DNA of 5,308 nucleotides from Chloroflexota bacterium (lineage in GTDB: Bacteria > Chloroflexota > UBA6077), in contig JAJYNT010000465.1 of the NCBI GenBank assembly GCA_021786215.1, positions 1 to 5,308 of the forward strand, read 5' to 3'. A program made the position numbers and the translations under genes. Of the stretch, positions 1 to 5,274 are shown in pieces. The notes below the pieces were generated by a model that had not been told where the DNA came from, did not search any database, and worked only from the letters and a program-made list of their open reading frames with translations. Within the stretch, counting starts at the first letter, position 1; the number at the start of each line of letters is the position of its first letter.

Positions 1-1188
1 GCTCTGCTCGCTGAGGCGCGTCAGGTAGTGCTTGATGTGCTCCTCCAACCGGTCTACCACGTCGTCCCGGGTCTGGAGCTCCTCCGCCAGGGCCAGGTCG
101 TTGCCGCGAAACACGGTCATGGCGTCTCGGAACATCTCCTGGACCAGATCTGCCATTCGCAGGGTCTCTCGCGTCGCCTGCCCTAGCGCCAGCGGCGGTG
201 TGTCCAGGACGGTATCGTCCAGGTATCGGGGTTGCATCGGGTCGCCGGTCCTCTTCACGTCGGGCACCAGGTCGGTCACCAGCTTCGCGAAGGGCTTGGT
301 GAAGGGCAGGAACAGCAGGGCAAGGGCCATGTTGAACAGGGTGTGGAAGTTGGCGATCTGCCTCGGGACGTCGTTTCCCAGCAGGGCGACCGGTCCGGAC
401 AGCGTTTGCAGGAAGGGGAGCAGCAATAGTACCCCCGCCGACTTGATGAGGATGTGGGCAATGGCGACCCGACGGGCCTCCGGCGCCGTGCCCAGGGAGG
501 AAACGAAGGCGGTGGCACAGGTGCCTAGGTTGGCTCCCAGGACAATGGCCATCCCCACCGGTAGCGGCAGCAATCCCTGGAGGGCCAGGGTGATGGCCAG
601 GCCGATGGTGGCCGCGCTGGAGGCGACGAGGGCCGTCAGGACCGCCGAGATCAGCAGCGTCAGAAAGGGCGTACCCGCCAGATTCAGCAGGATCTCCTGG
701 AAGAGCTGGCTCTGCCGCAGTGGGGCCATGCCGTCGACGATGATCTTCATGGCCAGGAAGATGAAGCCGAATCCGAGTATCCCCTCACCCAGGTGGCGAT
801 AGACGCTGCGGCGAAAGCCGAACATGATGGCCAGGCCCAAACCCACCAGGAGGACCGCGTAGTCCATCACTTTGAATGCGATCAGTTGGACGGTGATGGT
901 GGTGCCGATGTCCGCGCCCAGGATGACGCTGATAGCCTGTGGGAGGCTCATGAGCCCGGCGCCGACGAGGCTTACCATCATCACCGTTGTGGCGCCGCTG
1001 CTCTGGAGCGCCGCGGTCATCCCAGTACCTACCAGCAGACCAACTACCGGACGGTTGGTGAGACTGCCGAGGAGTTGCCGCAGTCGGTTGCCTGTTGCCC
1101 GCTGCATCCCCTCGCCGGCCAGACGGATCCCATACAGGAGGAGGTAGACCCCTCCGAAGAGGCTGAACAGCATCAGGTTGGCGTCCAA
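1..1188 (-). CDS. Na+/phosphate cotransporter family protein (NptA/PNaS type), 3' end cut by window edge
   Basis: Reading the minus strand from TTG at 1188 gives 396 codons with no stop up to base 1, so the C-terminus is missing; family members with a PhoU-like tail usually run to about 550 residues. The protein is strongly hydrophobic through residue ~305, with about eight membrane segments, and shows the duplicated family signature. Repeat 1 has QSSGATT (62-68) followed by GADIGTT (91-97). Repeat 2 has ASSAAT (189-194) followed by GANLGT (218-223). From about residue 319 it becomes charged and helical (RYLDD..., then MADLVQEMFRDA), which matches the start of a PhoU-like regulatory domain. 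The family moves phosphate inward with sodium across the cytoplasmic membrane; substrate here is inferred from family only. In repeat 2 the usual Gln before SS is Ala. TTG is chosen because it has the AGGTGAG site; the next in-frame ATG (1173) lies too far from it. No pst or pho gene is seen nearby. Confidence 0.9.
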   Translation of the reverse strand, partial: MDANLMLFSLFGGVYLLLYGIRLAGEGMQRATGNRLRQLLGSLTNRPVVGLLVGTGMTAALQSSGATTVMMVSLVGAGLMSLPQAISVILGADIGTTITVQLIAFKVMDYAVLLVGLGLAIMFGFRRSVYRHLGEGILGFGFIFLAMKIIVDGMAPLRQSQLFQEILLNLAGTPFLTLLISAVLTALVASSAATIGLAITLALQGLLPLPVGMAIVLGANLGTCATAFVSSLGTAPEARRVAIAHILIKSAGVLLLLPFLQTLSGPVALLGNDVPRQIANFHTLFNMALALLFLPFTKPFAKLVTDLVPDVKRTGDPMQPRYLDDTVLDTPPLALGQATRETLRMADLVQEMFRDAMTVFRGNDLALAEELQTRDDVVDRLEEHIKHYLTRLSEQS

Positions 1189-1191
1189 AGG

Positions 1192-1198
1192 CTCACCT
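1192..1198 (-). promoter_or_regulatory. Ribosome binding site deciding a TTG start
   Basis: AGGTGAG on the minus strand ends 3 bases before the TTG at 1188 and 18 bases before the first ATG at 1173. It therefore favours TTG initiation, and the resulting N-terminus (MDANLMLFSLFGG) has the length and pattern expected before the first membrane helix of this family. Confidence 0.7.
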
Positions 1199-1256
1199 CA
1201 AAAGAGAGGTTATGGCGGCGCACTTCCGGGTTGCTGCCAAAGCAGCGAGACATTCA

Positions 1257-1313
1257 ATTTGCACTTGGTCCATACATATTGTCAATAGAAGAGCGTGGCA
1301 CGTTTCCTGCCAA
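1257..1313 (-). promoter_or_regulatory. Candidate sigma70-type promoter(s) for the transporter gene
   Basis: On the minus strand a perfect TTGACA (1285-1280) is followed after 17 bases by GCAAAT (1262-1257), which matches only 3 of 6 positions of a -10 box. An alternative just upstream is TTGGCA (1313-1308), 18 bases, then TCTATT (1289-1284), with 5/6 and 4/6 matches. Both point at the transporter start at 1188. Neither is strong, and I cannot choose between them from sequence alone. Confidence 0.3.
1296..1312 (+). promoter_or_regulatory. Sigma54-like -24/-12 motif, also a TGGCA-N7-TGCCA palindrome
   Basis: TGGCACG-TTTC-CTGCC aligns with the sigma54 consensus TGGCACG-N4-TTGCW at the essential GG and GC dinucleotides with the correct spacing. 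It would fire rightward, with a start near 1323, toward the HTH gene. The same bases form a 5-bp inverted repeat that could instead be a dimeric repressor operator between the two divergent genes. The motif is short and could be chance, and I believe many Chloroflexota lack RpoN, which counts against the sigma54 reading. Confidence 0.22.
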
Positions 1314-1378
1314 AATGGCCAATTAGCGTAGCCGTCCTCAAGGGAGTAAGCGTCCTGTGAGGGAGGTGATGCGGGCGT

Positions 1379-1453
1379 ATGCGTTTCGCCGATCACATTG
1401 ATGGGTCGCTTGGTTGGGTCGCCTCCACTGAGCGGCCCATCTCCGTTGGTTAG
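1379..1453 (+). CDS. Possible 24-codon leader peptide ORF
   Basis: ATG at 1379 follows GGAGGTG (1362-1368) with a spacing of about 11 bases and reads 24 codons to TAG at 1451-1453. The peptide starts MRFADHIDGSLGW and has no run of a single amino acid that would suggest classical attenuation. The same Shine-Dalgarno is even closer to an ATG at 1369 that reads only 10 codons. The GC-rich inverted repeats that follow, before the HTH gene at 1539, are what make a leader-peptide role conceivable. Without comparison to relatives this is only a candidate. Confidence 0.2.
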   Translation: MRFADHIDGSLGWVASTERPISVG

Positions 1454-1526
1454 GGAAGAAGAGGGCCGGCGTGGTCACCCCGCTGCGCTACCCGCGGGAC
1501 TGGTCCTGCAATCATCAAAGTGGGGC

Positions 1527-1531
1527 AAGGA
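1527..1531 (+). promoter_or_regulatory. Ribosome binding site of the HTH gene
   Basis: AAGGA lies 7 bases before the ATG at 1539. It fixes the start there rather than at the in-frame TTG at 1398, which has no good site. The upstream codons (48 residues' worth, Pro/Gly/Arg-rich) look like non-coding sequence. Confidence 0.7.
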
Positions 1532-1538
1532 AACCGCC

Positions 1539-1919
1539 ATGGTTCCAAGAGAGTATGCAGAGGAAGAGGAGCGGGGATATCGAGAGCTGAGGGATCGTCT
1601 GAACAGCGTGCCCGGCCTGGTAGAGTCGCTGCCGGATCAGGAGCAACGAATGGCCCAGCGGATCGCCGATGGCCAGCGGCCCTTTGAGATCGCGATGGCC
1701 GAAGGGATGAGCGAGGATGCGGTGTGGACCTTCATCCGGGCTTTGAGCAACGCCGCGGCAGCGCCGGGACTGAGGACGCTGTCACGGGGATACGAAACCG
1801 CGGGTCTGGGGGCAGACACCGATCCCGGCGTTACCGGCGGTTACGGCGATACCGGCTTCGGGGCCATCGGCAACGAAGGGGGCGAGGCGGTGACTGAGGA
1901 ACCTGAGGAGGGGGAATAG
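1539..1919 (+). CDS. Small protein with degenerate LuxR/sigma-4-like helix-turn-helix, function unknown
   Basis: The 126-residue product has three parts. Residues 1-30 form a very charged helix (EYAEEEERGYRELRDRL). Residues 31-74 follow the pattern of a sigma region 4 or LuxR-type HTH: LPDQEQRMAQRIADG, then FEIAMAEGMSEDAVWTFIRAL, comparable in spacing to the 'L-E-R-VL-IA-G--EIA-LGIS-TV' pattern of that fold. The tail from about residue 87 is Gly-rich and ends in EEPEEGE. The recognition helix lacks the usual basic residues apart from one Arg (R67), so DNA binding is doubtful; it could be a protein-interaction remnant of the fold. There is no receiver or membrane part. It is transcribed away from the transporter and converges on the glycosyltransferase gene with 7 bases between stops. 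I do not recognise a named family. Real gene: likely, given the RBS and the coherent helix pattern. Confidence 0.65.
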   Translation: MVPREYAEEEERGYRELRDRLNSVPGLVESLPDQEQRMAQRIADGQRPFEIAMAEGMSEDAVWTFIRALSNAAAAPGLRTLSRGYETAGLGADTDPGVTGGYGDTGFGAIGNEGGEAVTEEPEEGE

Positions 1920-1926
1920 GAAGAGA

Positions 1927-3021
1927 TCAGCCCTCACCCTGGCCCTCTCCCTCTGGGTGAGGGTCGGGGTGAGGGAAGGGGTGAGGGTGCGATTCTGCGT
2001 GGAGCGCCAGCACCCTCTCGTACACCTCGACGTAGCGGTCCACCATCTGATCTACCCCGAACCTCTCCTCCACCCAGCGGCGACAATCACCCCTGTTCAG
2101 CTCAGCGACCTTCGGCAGCACCCTGCATACATTTTCCACATCGTTTGACCAATAGCCGGTCTTGCCATTCACCACCAGTTCGGGGACGGAGCCCTTGGGA
2201 GTGGCGATGATAGGGGTGCCGCAGGCCATGGCCTCCACCATGGTCAGCCCGAACGCCTCCTCGTAGGTGACCAGATGCAGCAGGGCATAGGCTCCGCGCA
2301 TCAATCGGTTCCTCAGGGCGTGATCGGCCGGCCCGATGAACTCTATGGCCCCTGGCTTCAGGTGGGGCCGCACCTCGGTCTCGAAGTACTCTTCGTTCTC
2401 ATGTGGCACGATGCCCGCCAGGATCAACCGCATCCCGCTTCGTTCCGCAACGGCGACCGCGGAATGGATCCCTTTGTCGGGTGACATCCGTCCCAACACG
2501 AGGAGGTAGTTCTCCGGATGGGGATTGAAGTCGAAGGCGTTCACGTCGATGCCGTTGTGCACGGTGGCCACATAGTTCAAGTCGGGGGCCAGGCGACGCT
2601 CCGCGTCGGTGATGGAGACGTAACAGGAATCTCGATACCGGCGGTAGATGGTGGCGCTGTGGTTTTCGGCGGCCGACCCGTGGAGGGTTGTCACCAGCGG
2701 CACCGGTATCAGCCGGGCGTAGCACATGGGATAGCTACCCAGGTGATTGTGGATCAGGTCGAACTCGGCGGCGTGCTCGAATGCGAGAGCCGCGTGCAGC
2801 GACTCGTACATCCTGGCAGGAAGGGTGCGATCCTCCGACAACGGTCTGGGGCAGATGCTCATCAATTTGGCGCTGGTCTCGGAATCGGCCGTGGCAAACA
2901 GGGTTACTTGGTGACCTCTCGCCACGAGTCCCTCCACCAGGTTGTGGGTAACCAACTCCCAGCCACCGTAGTGTCGCGGAGGGATGCGCCAGGAGATGGG
3001 GCCCAGAACGCCGATTCTCAT
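1927..3021 (-). CDS. Family 4 glycosyltransferase (GT-B fold)
   Basis: The 364-residue protein has the full GT4 layout. The N-terminal Rossmann half begins MRIGVLGP and has a YGGWE turn at 18-22; DLIHNHLG (88-95) and TLHGS (112-116) follow. The nucleotide-sugar half has HNGID (155-159), LGRMSPDKG (176-184), and the EX7E motif EAFGLTMVE with E255 and E263, followed by GTPII and PEL-V-GKTG (280-289). GT4 enzymes are retaining transferases that move a sugar from an NDP-sugar to a glycan, lipid or small-molecule acceptor, usually at the cytoplasmic side of the membrane. The acceptor here cannot be read from the sequence. There is no signal peptide or membrane segment. The enzyme core ends near residue 343; the last ~20 residues (HPHPFPHPDPHPEGEG...) are encoded by an intergenic-type repeat. 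No other polysaccharide gene is adjacent, so it looks like a stand-alone enzyme. Start chosen by a perfect AGGAGGT. Confidence 0.93.
   Translation of the reverse strand: MRIGVLGPISWRIPPRHYGGWELVTHNLVEGLVARGHQVTLFATADSETSAKLMSICPRPLSEDRTLPARMYESLHAALAFEHAAEFDLIHNHLGSYPMCYARLIPVPLVTTLHGSAAENHSATIYRRYRDSCYVSITDAERRLAPDLNYVATVHNGIDVNAFDFNPHPENYLLVLGRMSPDKGIHSAVAVAERSGMRLILAGIVPHENEEYFETEVRPHLKPGAIEFIGPADHALRNRLMRGAYALLHLVTYEEAFGLTMVEAMACGTPIIATPKGSVPELVVNGKTGYWSNDVENVCRVLPKVAELNRGDCRRWVEERFGVDQMVDRYVEVYERVLALHAESHPHPFPHPDPHPEGEGQGEG
1931..1987. repeat. Palindrome plus 12-base tandem repeat inside the 3' end of the glycosyltransferase gene
   Basis: CCCTCACCC (1931-1939) and GGGTGAGGG (1955-1963) form a perfect 9-bp inverted repeat with a 15-base loop. 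GGGTGAGGG then recurs at 1967 and 1979, giving three copies at a 12-base period. The element resembles the dispersed CCCTCACCC.../GGGTGAGGG intergenic repeats seen in many bacterial genomes. It begins 12 bases past the stop of the HTH gene and lies within the last 20 codons of the glycosyltransferase, so its hairpin could also end transcription of the convergent HTH gene, although there is no T-run. Confidence 0.7.
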
Positions 3022-3027
3022 CGATCG

Positions 3028-3034
3028 ACCTCCT
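3028..3034 (-). promoter_or_regulatory. Ribosome binding site of the glycosyltransferase
   Basis: AGGAGGT on the minus strand, a perfect anti-Shine-Dalgarno match, is separated by the 6 bases CGATCG from ATG at 3021. It confirms the start and suggests efficient translation. Confidence 0.8.
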
Positions 3035-3179
3035 TACTCCATGCAGTTGCAAGGCTCGCGCCAGGATCGAGTAGTACTTATTTGGCATAGACAAAAGACG
3101 ATATCTCTATCTAGACTCCGGCGATAATCCCCGAGTTGGCTCCATTTCCCTGTAACAACTCTCCAGCCAGGGCGTTCTT
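3035..3179. promoter_or_regulatory. Divergent promoter region between glycosyltransferase and sigma operon
   Basis: This gap must hold the promoters for two genes leaving in opposite directions. Its middle (3070-3130) is markedly more AT-rich than the flanks. On the plus strand there are -35-like TTGGCA (3082-3087) and TAGACA (3088-3093), and a -10-like GATAAT (3123-3128), but their spacings do not form a convincing pair. On the minus strand TTGTCT (3093-3088) has no good -10 partner. I see no clear ECF-type promoter that would prove autoregulation of the sigma gene. Confidence 0.4.
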
Positions 3180-3785
3180 ATGGGCGAAGACCTCATGATT
3201 TCAGTAGAAGACGAGTCGACAGCTCGGGTGGAGCTCATACAGCAGTTGGTCCGGCGGGCTTGCCAGGGGGATGGCGAGGCCTTCGGCAAGTTGTATGACC
3301 TTCACCTGGATGCCGTATATCGATACGTCTACTACAAGATCAGTGGGGTTGCCGAGGCTGAGGATCTGACCGCTCAAATCTTTGTGAAGGCATGGGAGGC
3401 GATCCCCAGATACCAGTGGAGGGAGATACCCTTCTCCCACTGGTTGATGCGGCTGGCCAGGAACGCGGTTATCGACCACTATCGGACGGCCAGGCACCAT
3501 GACGAACTGGGAGAGAGTCTGGTTTCACGGGAGCCGGATCCCCAGGTGGAGTACCTGCGGAGCGAGTCGCGGCAGCGGCTGGAAGCAGCTGTGCGGCGGC
3601 TTCCCGAGGACCAGCACATGGTGATTGTATTGAGGTTCATCGAGGAGATGGATTACGCCCAGGTGGCCGAGATTATGGGCAAGAGCCAGGGAGCGCTGAG
3701 AGTCATCCAGCATCGGGCTCTGGCGGCTTTGAGACGGATTCTGGATCAAGAGGGCGAAGAGGGTGTCCAGGGGCAAGACAGATAG
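3180..3785 (+). CDS. ECF-type RNA polymerase sigma factor (sigma70 family)
   Basis: The 201-residue product has only regions 2 and 4, as ECF factors do. Region 2 spans about residues 27-103: core-binding DGEAFGKLYDLHLDAVYRYV (31-50), then AEDLTAQIFVKAWEAI (60-75), then promoter-melting/-10 recognition PFSHWLMRLARNAVIDHYR (84-102). A short acidic linker (about 108-130) follows. Region 4 spans about 134-188, with RRLPEDQHMVIVLRF (139-153) and the -35-binding HTH around DYAQVAEIMGKSQGALRVIQHRAL (158-181). It directs RNA polymerase to a specific promoter set, normally in response to an envelope or stress signal. Start: ATG at 3180 has AGGG 7 bases upstream; ATG at 3195 is an alternative that would remove five residues before the conserved part. 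The gene overlaps the next by 23 bases, so the two are co-transcribed and probably translationally coupled. The target regulon is unknown. Confidence 0.93.
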   Translation: MGEDLMISVEDESTARVELIQQLVRRACQGDGEAFGKLYDLHLDAVYRYVYYKISGVAEAEDLTAQIFVKAWEAIPRYQWREIPFSHWLMRLARNAVIDHYRTARHHDELGESLVSREPDPQVEYLRSESRQRLEAAVRRLPEDQHMVIVLRFIEEMDYAQVAEIMGKSQGALRVIQHRALAALRRILDQEGEEGVQGQDR

Positions 3786-5136
3786 GATATTGGCGGAATG
3801 CCTTGCTAGATTGGAGAGGGGCGAGGTCACCGTGGAGGAGGCCTTGCATTCCTATCCGGAACTGAAGCCGGAGTTGGAGCCTCTACTGAGGCTGTCTGTG
3901 GAGTTGCGTTCCCTGCCGAAGGTGCAGGCGCCCCAGAGCCTCAGGGGCGTGAAGAGACCTGCCTTCGCCCCGGCCCCTTCCCCTGGCCCCGAGTCGCTCA
4001 CCGCGCGCGGCTTGCGGCTCCTGCAGCCGGCCCTTCGCTGGACTTCCCCCATGGTGCGTATCGCGGCCGGCGTCGCCCTGGTGGGGATGCTGCTTGGGGG
4101 CACCGTGGTGGCTTCGGCCGGAAGCCTCCCCGAGCAGCCGCTTTATCCCGTCAAGCGGGCTGTCGAGCATGCCCAGTTGGCCCTGACCCTCAATCCGGAG
4201 CGACGAGCCGAGTTGGAGATGTCGTTCGCCAGCAGGCGGCTACAGGAGGTGGAAACCGCCGTTCAGCAGGGTAACACCCAGGCCGTGCAGCAGGGGCTGG
4301 CCATATATGAAAGGCAGGTTGAGGGGGCTCTGGATCAATCCCCGACAGCCGCCTCGGGTGATTCGGCGGAGAAGACTCAGCTTCAAGCCTCCCTGGAGAA
4401 GCAGCAGGAGACTTTGGCGCGCGTATACACTCAGGCTCCGCCCGCCGCTCAACCGGCCATCCTCCACGCTATGGAGGTGTCGCAGCGAGGGCGGGCTCAT
4501 AGTGATAAGACCGGTTCCGGGGGGGACGGCAACGAAGTGGCGCCCACGGCTCCTGTCGGAACCACAGCTGTACCCACCCCCGTGGTTCCGACCTCTTCCC
4601 CCGTCGCCACACCCACGAACTCCAGGGACGATTCGTCCGGCAAGGGGGTGGTTGCTGCACCGTCTCAGCCCACGATGCAAGAGAGAGATTCAGAGAGAGA
4701 CGGTGGCGGGGAGAAGAGCCAAAGGAATTCCAACGGTGGGCGGACACCTCGGGGCGATAAGGACGAGGGAGATGGCGAGAACCATGCGGCCGGCACCCAA
4801 CCTTCGATAGCGCCCACTGGAACAGCGCTGCCCGTTCCAACACAAGATGGTCGCGGGTCTATGCCCAGGGTTGAGTCGACTCGTGGTGCAAGTAGGCCCA
4901 GCCCCACGGCAACGGCAACACCTCAGGCTACGAGGGCACCCTTGCGAGATAGTCGCGATGACGAAGAGGATCGAGATGTTCTTCGGGCCGACCGACCGAC
5001 GGTTGTCCCTGATAAGGGCGGGGACGGTGAGCATTCGAGCGGCGATCAGCAGGGTAAGGGGAGCCAGTGGGGTGACCACTCGAGGAACGATAGCGGCACG
5101 AGCGGCACCTCCTCCAGAGGAAACGGCCAGGACTAA
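3763..5136 (+). CDS. DUF5667-type single-pass membrane protein, probable anti-sigma/sensor partner
   Basis: It starts at GTG 3763, inside the sigma gene, with AGGG 8 bases upstream, and encodes 457 residues. Residues 8-52 are a cytoplasmic helical domain (ILAECLARLERGEVTVEEAL, then ELEPLLRL) typical of proteins paired with ECF sigmas in Chloroflexota-like genomes. A Pro-rich linker leads to one membrane helix at about 98-120 (VRIAAGVALVGMLLGGTVV). Right after it, LPEQPLYPVKRAVEHAQLAL (122-141) and the helical ERRAELEMSFASRRLQEVE match the DUF5667 pattern, extending to about residue 225. Residues ~241-457 are a disordered Thr/Pro and then Arg/Asp/Gly/Ser-rich tail, expected outside the membrane. 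Inferred role: bind the sigma factor at the membrane and respond to an external signal. The zinc-binding HX3CX2C anti-sigma motif is absent (one Cys, one His in the N-domain), so direct sigma binding is not proven. The GTG start is favoured by its match to the family N-terminus (MSR...ILAECL). Confidence 0.85.
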   Translation: MSRGKTDRILAECLARLERGEVTVEEALHSYPELKPELEPLLRLSVELRSLPKVQAPQSLRGVKRPAFAPAPSPGPESLTARGLRLLQPALRWTSPMVRIAAGVALVGMLLGGTVVASAGSLPEQPLYPVKRAVEHAQLALTLNPERRAELEMSFASRRLQEVETAVQQGNTQAVQQGLAIYERQVEGALDQSPTAASGDSAEKTQLQASLEKQQETLARVYTQAPPAAQPAILHAMEVSQRGRAHSDKTGSGGDGNEVAPTAPVGTTAVPTPVVPTSSPVATPTNSRDDSSGKGVVAAPSQPTMQERDSERDGGGEKSQRNSNGGRTPRGDKDEGDGENHAAGTQPSIAPTGTALPVPTQDGRGSMPRVESTRGASRPSPTATATPQATRAPLRDSRDDEEDRDVLRADRPTVVPDKGGDGEHSSGDQQGKGSQWGDHSRNDSGTSGTSSRGNGQD

Positions 5137-5198
5137 GCAGCCTTCCCCGCCGATGTGGCTTGACGGCACACCAGGGAAGTGCGAATGGAATAGAGGAC

Positions 5199-5234
5199 GA
5201 CAGCGGAGGCAACCGACCGGTTGCCTCCGCTGTC
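5199..5234. terminator. Perfect 16-bp hairpin after the sigma operon
   Basis: GACAGCGGAGGCAACC (5199-5214) pairs without mismatch with GGTTGCCTCCGCTGTC (5219-5234) around the 4-base loop GACC, 62 bases past the stop of the membrane protein gene. It is very stable and well placed for termination. No T-run follows on the plus strand (next bases TGTGAGATAG), so it may act as an RNA-stabilising 3' end, a Rho-assisted or bidirectional terminator, or be a dispersed repeat. Confidence 0.65.
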
Positions 5235-5274
5235 TGTGAGATAGTGTACGGTATATTGCGGAAACGTCTACCAT

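Larger units (their letters stand above)
1189..1538. other. 350-base divergent intergenic region between transporter and HTH gene
   Basis: This stretch holds no well-supported gene. Bases 1250-1320 are richer in A and T than the surroundings and contain promoter-like hexamers on the minus strand and a -24/-12-like motif on the plus strand. Bases 1360-1460 contain a strong Shine-Dalgarno sequence followed by a possible 24-codon ORF. Bases 1433-1500 contain GC-rich inverted repeats: CGGCCC (1433-1438) with GGGCCG (1463-1468), the palindrome CCCGCGGG (1491-1498), and GGAC-TG-GTCC just after it. If transcription of the HTH gene starts near 1320, it has an mRNA leader of about 200 bases. No match to a riboswitch class that I know could be supported. 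Confidence 0.5.

Noticed and set aside
32..802. 256-codon open frame on the plus strand
   Set aside because: It lies antisense to the clearly recognisable Na/Pi transporter; its translation is Ser/Arg-rich without any motif, as expected for a shadow frame in GC-rich DNA.
1336..1370. AAGGGAGTAAGC resembling the GGGGAGTAGC loop of the yybP-ykoY (manganese) riboswitch
   Set aside because: The second conserved loop and the closing stem are not found nearby, and the downstream gene is not a metal transporter.
1193..1396. 67-codon open frame on the minus strand upstream of the transporter
   Set aside because: It has no ribosome binding site or recognisable motif, runs across the probable promoter region, and ends at the transporter's ribosome binding site.
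1468..1510. GTGGTCACCCCG...GGTCC resembling a T-box antiterminator
   Set aside because: The core GGTGG-ACCGCG is interrupted, no stem I or terminator could be found, and the downstream gene is not an amino-acid or tRNA-charging gene.
1398..1538. Longer start (TTG 1398) for the HTH gene
   Set aside because: No ribosome binding site at that TTG, and the added residues are Pro/Gly/Arg-rich; ATG 1539 has AAGGA at the right distance.
2518..3090. 190-codon open frame on the plus strand
   Set aside because: Antisense to the glycosyltransferase and its promoter; no motif and no ribosome binding site.
4307..4810. 167-codon open frame on the plus strand within the membrane protein gene
   Set aside because: Arg/Pro-rich shadow of the DUF5667/tail region with no motif; only relevant if the G7 run slips.
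4690..5274. 194-codon open frame on the minus strand
   Set aside because: Antisense to the low-complexity tail of the membrane protein and spans the 16-bp hairpin; composition (Arg/Ser/Pro/Leu/Cys) looks like a shadow frame.
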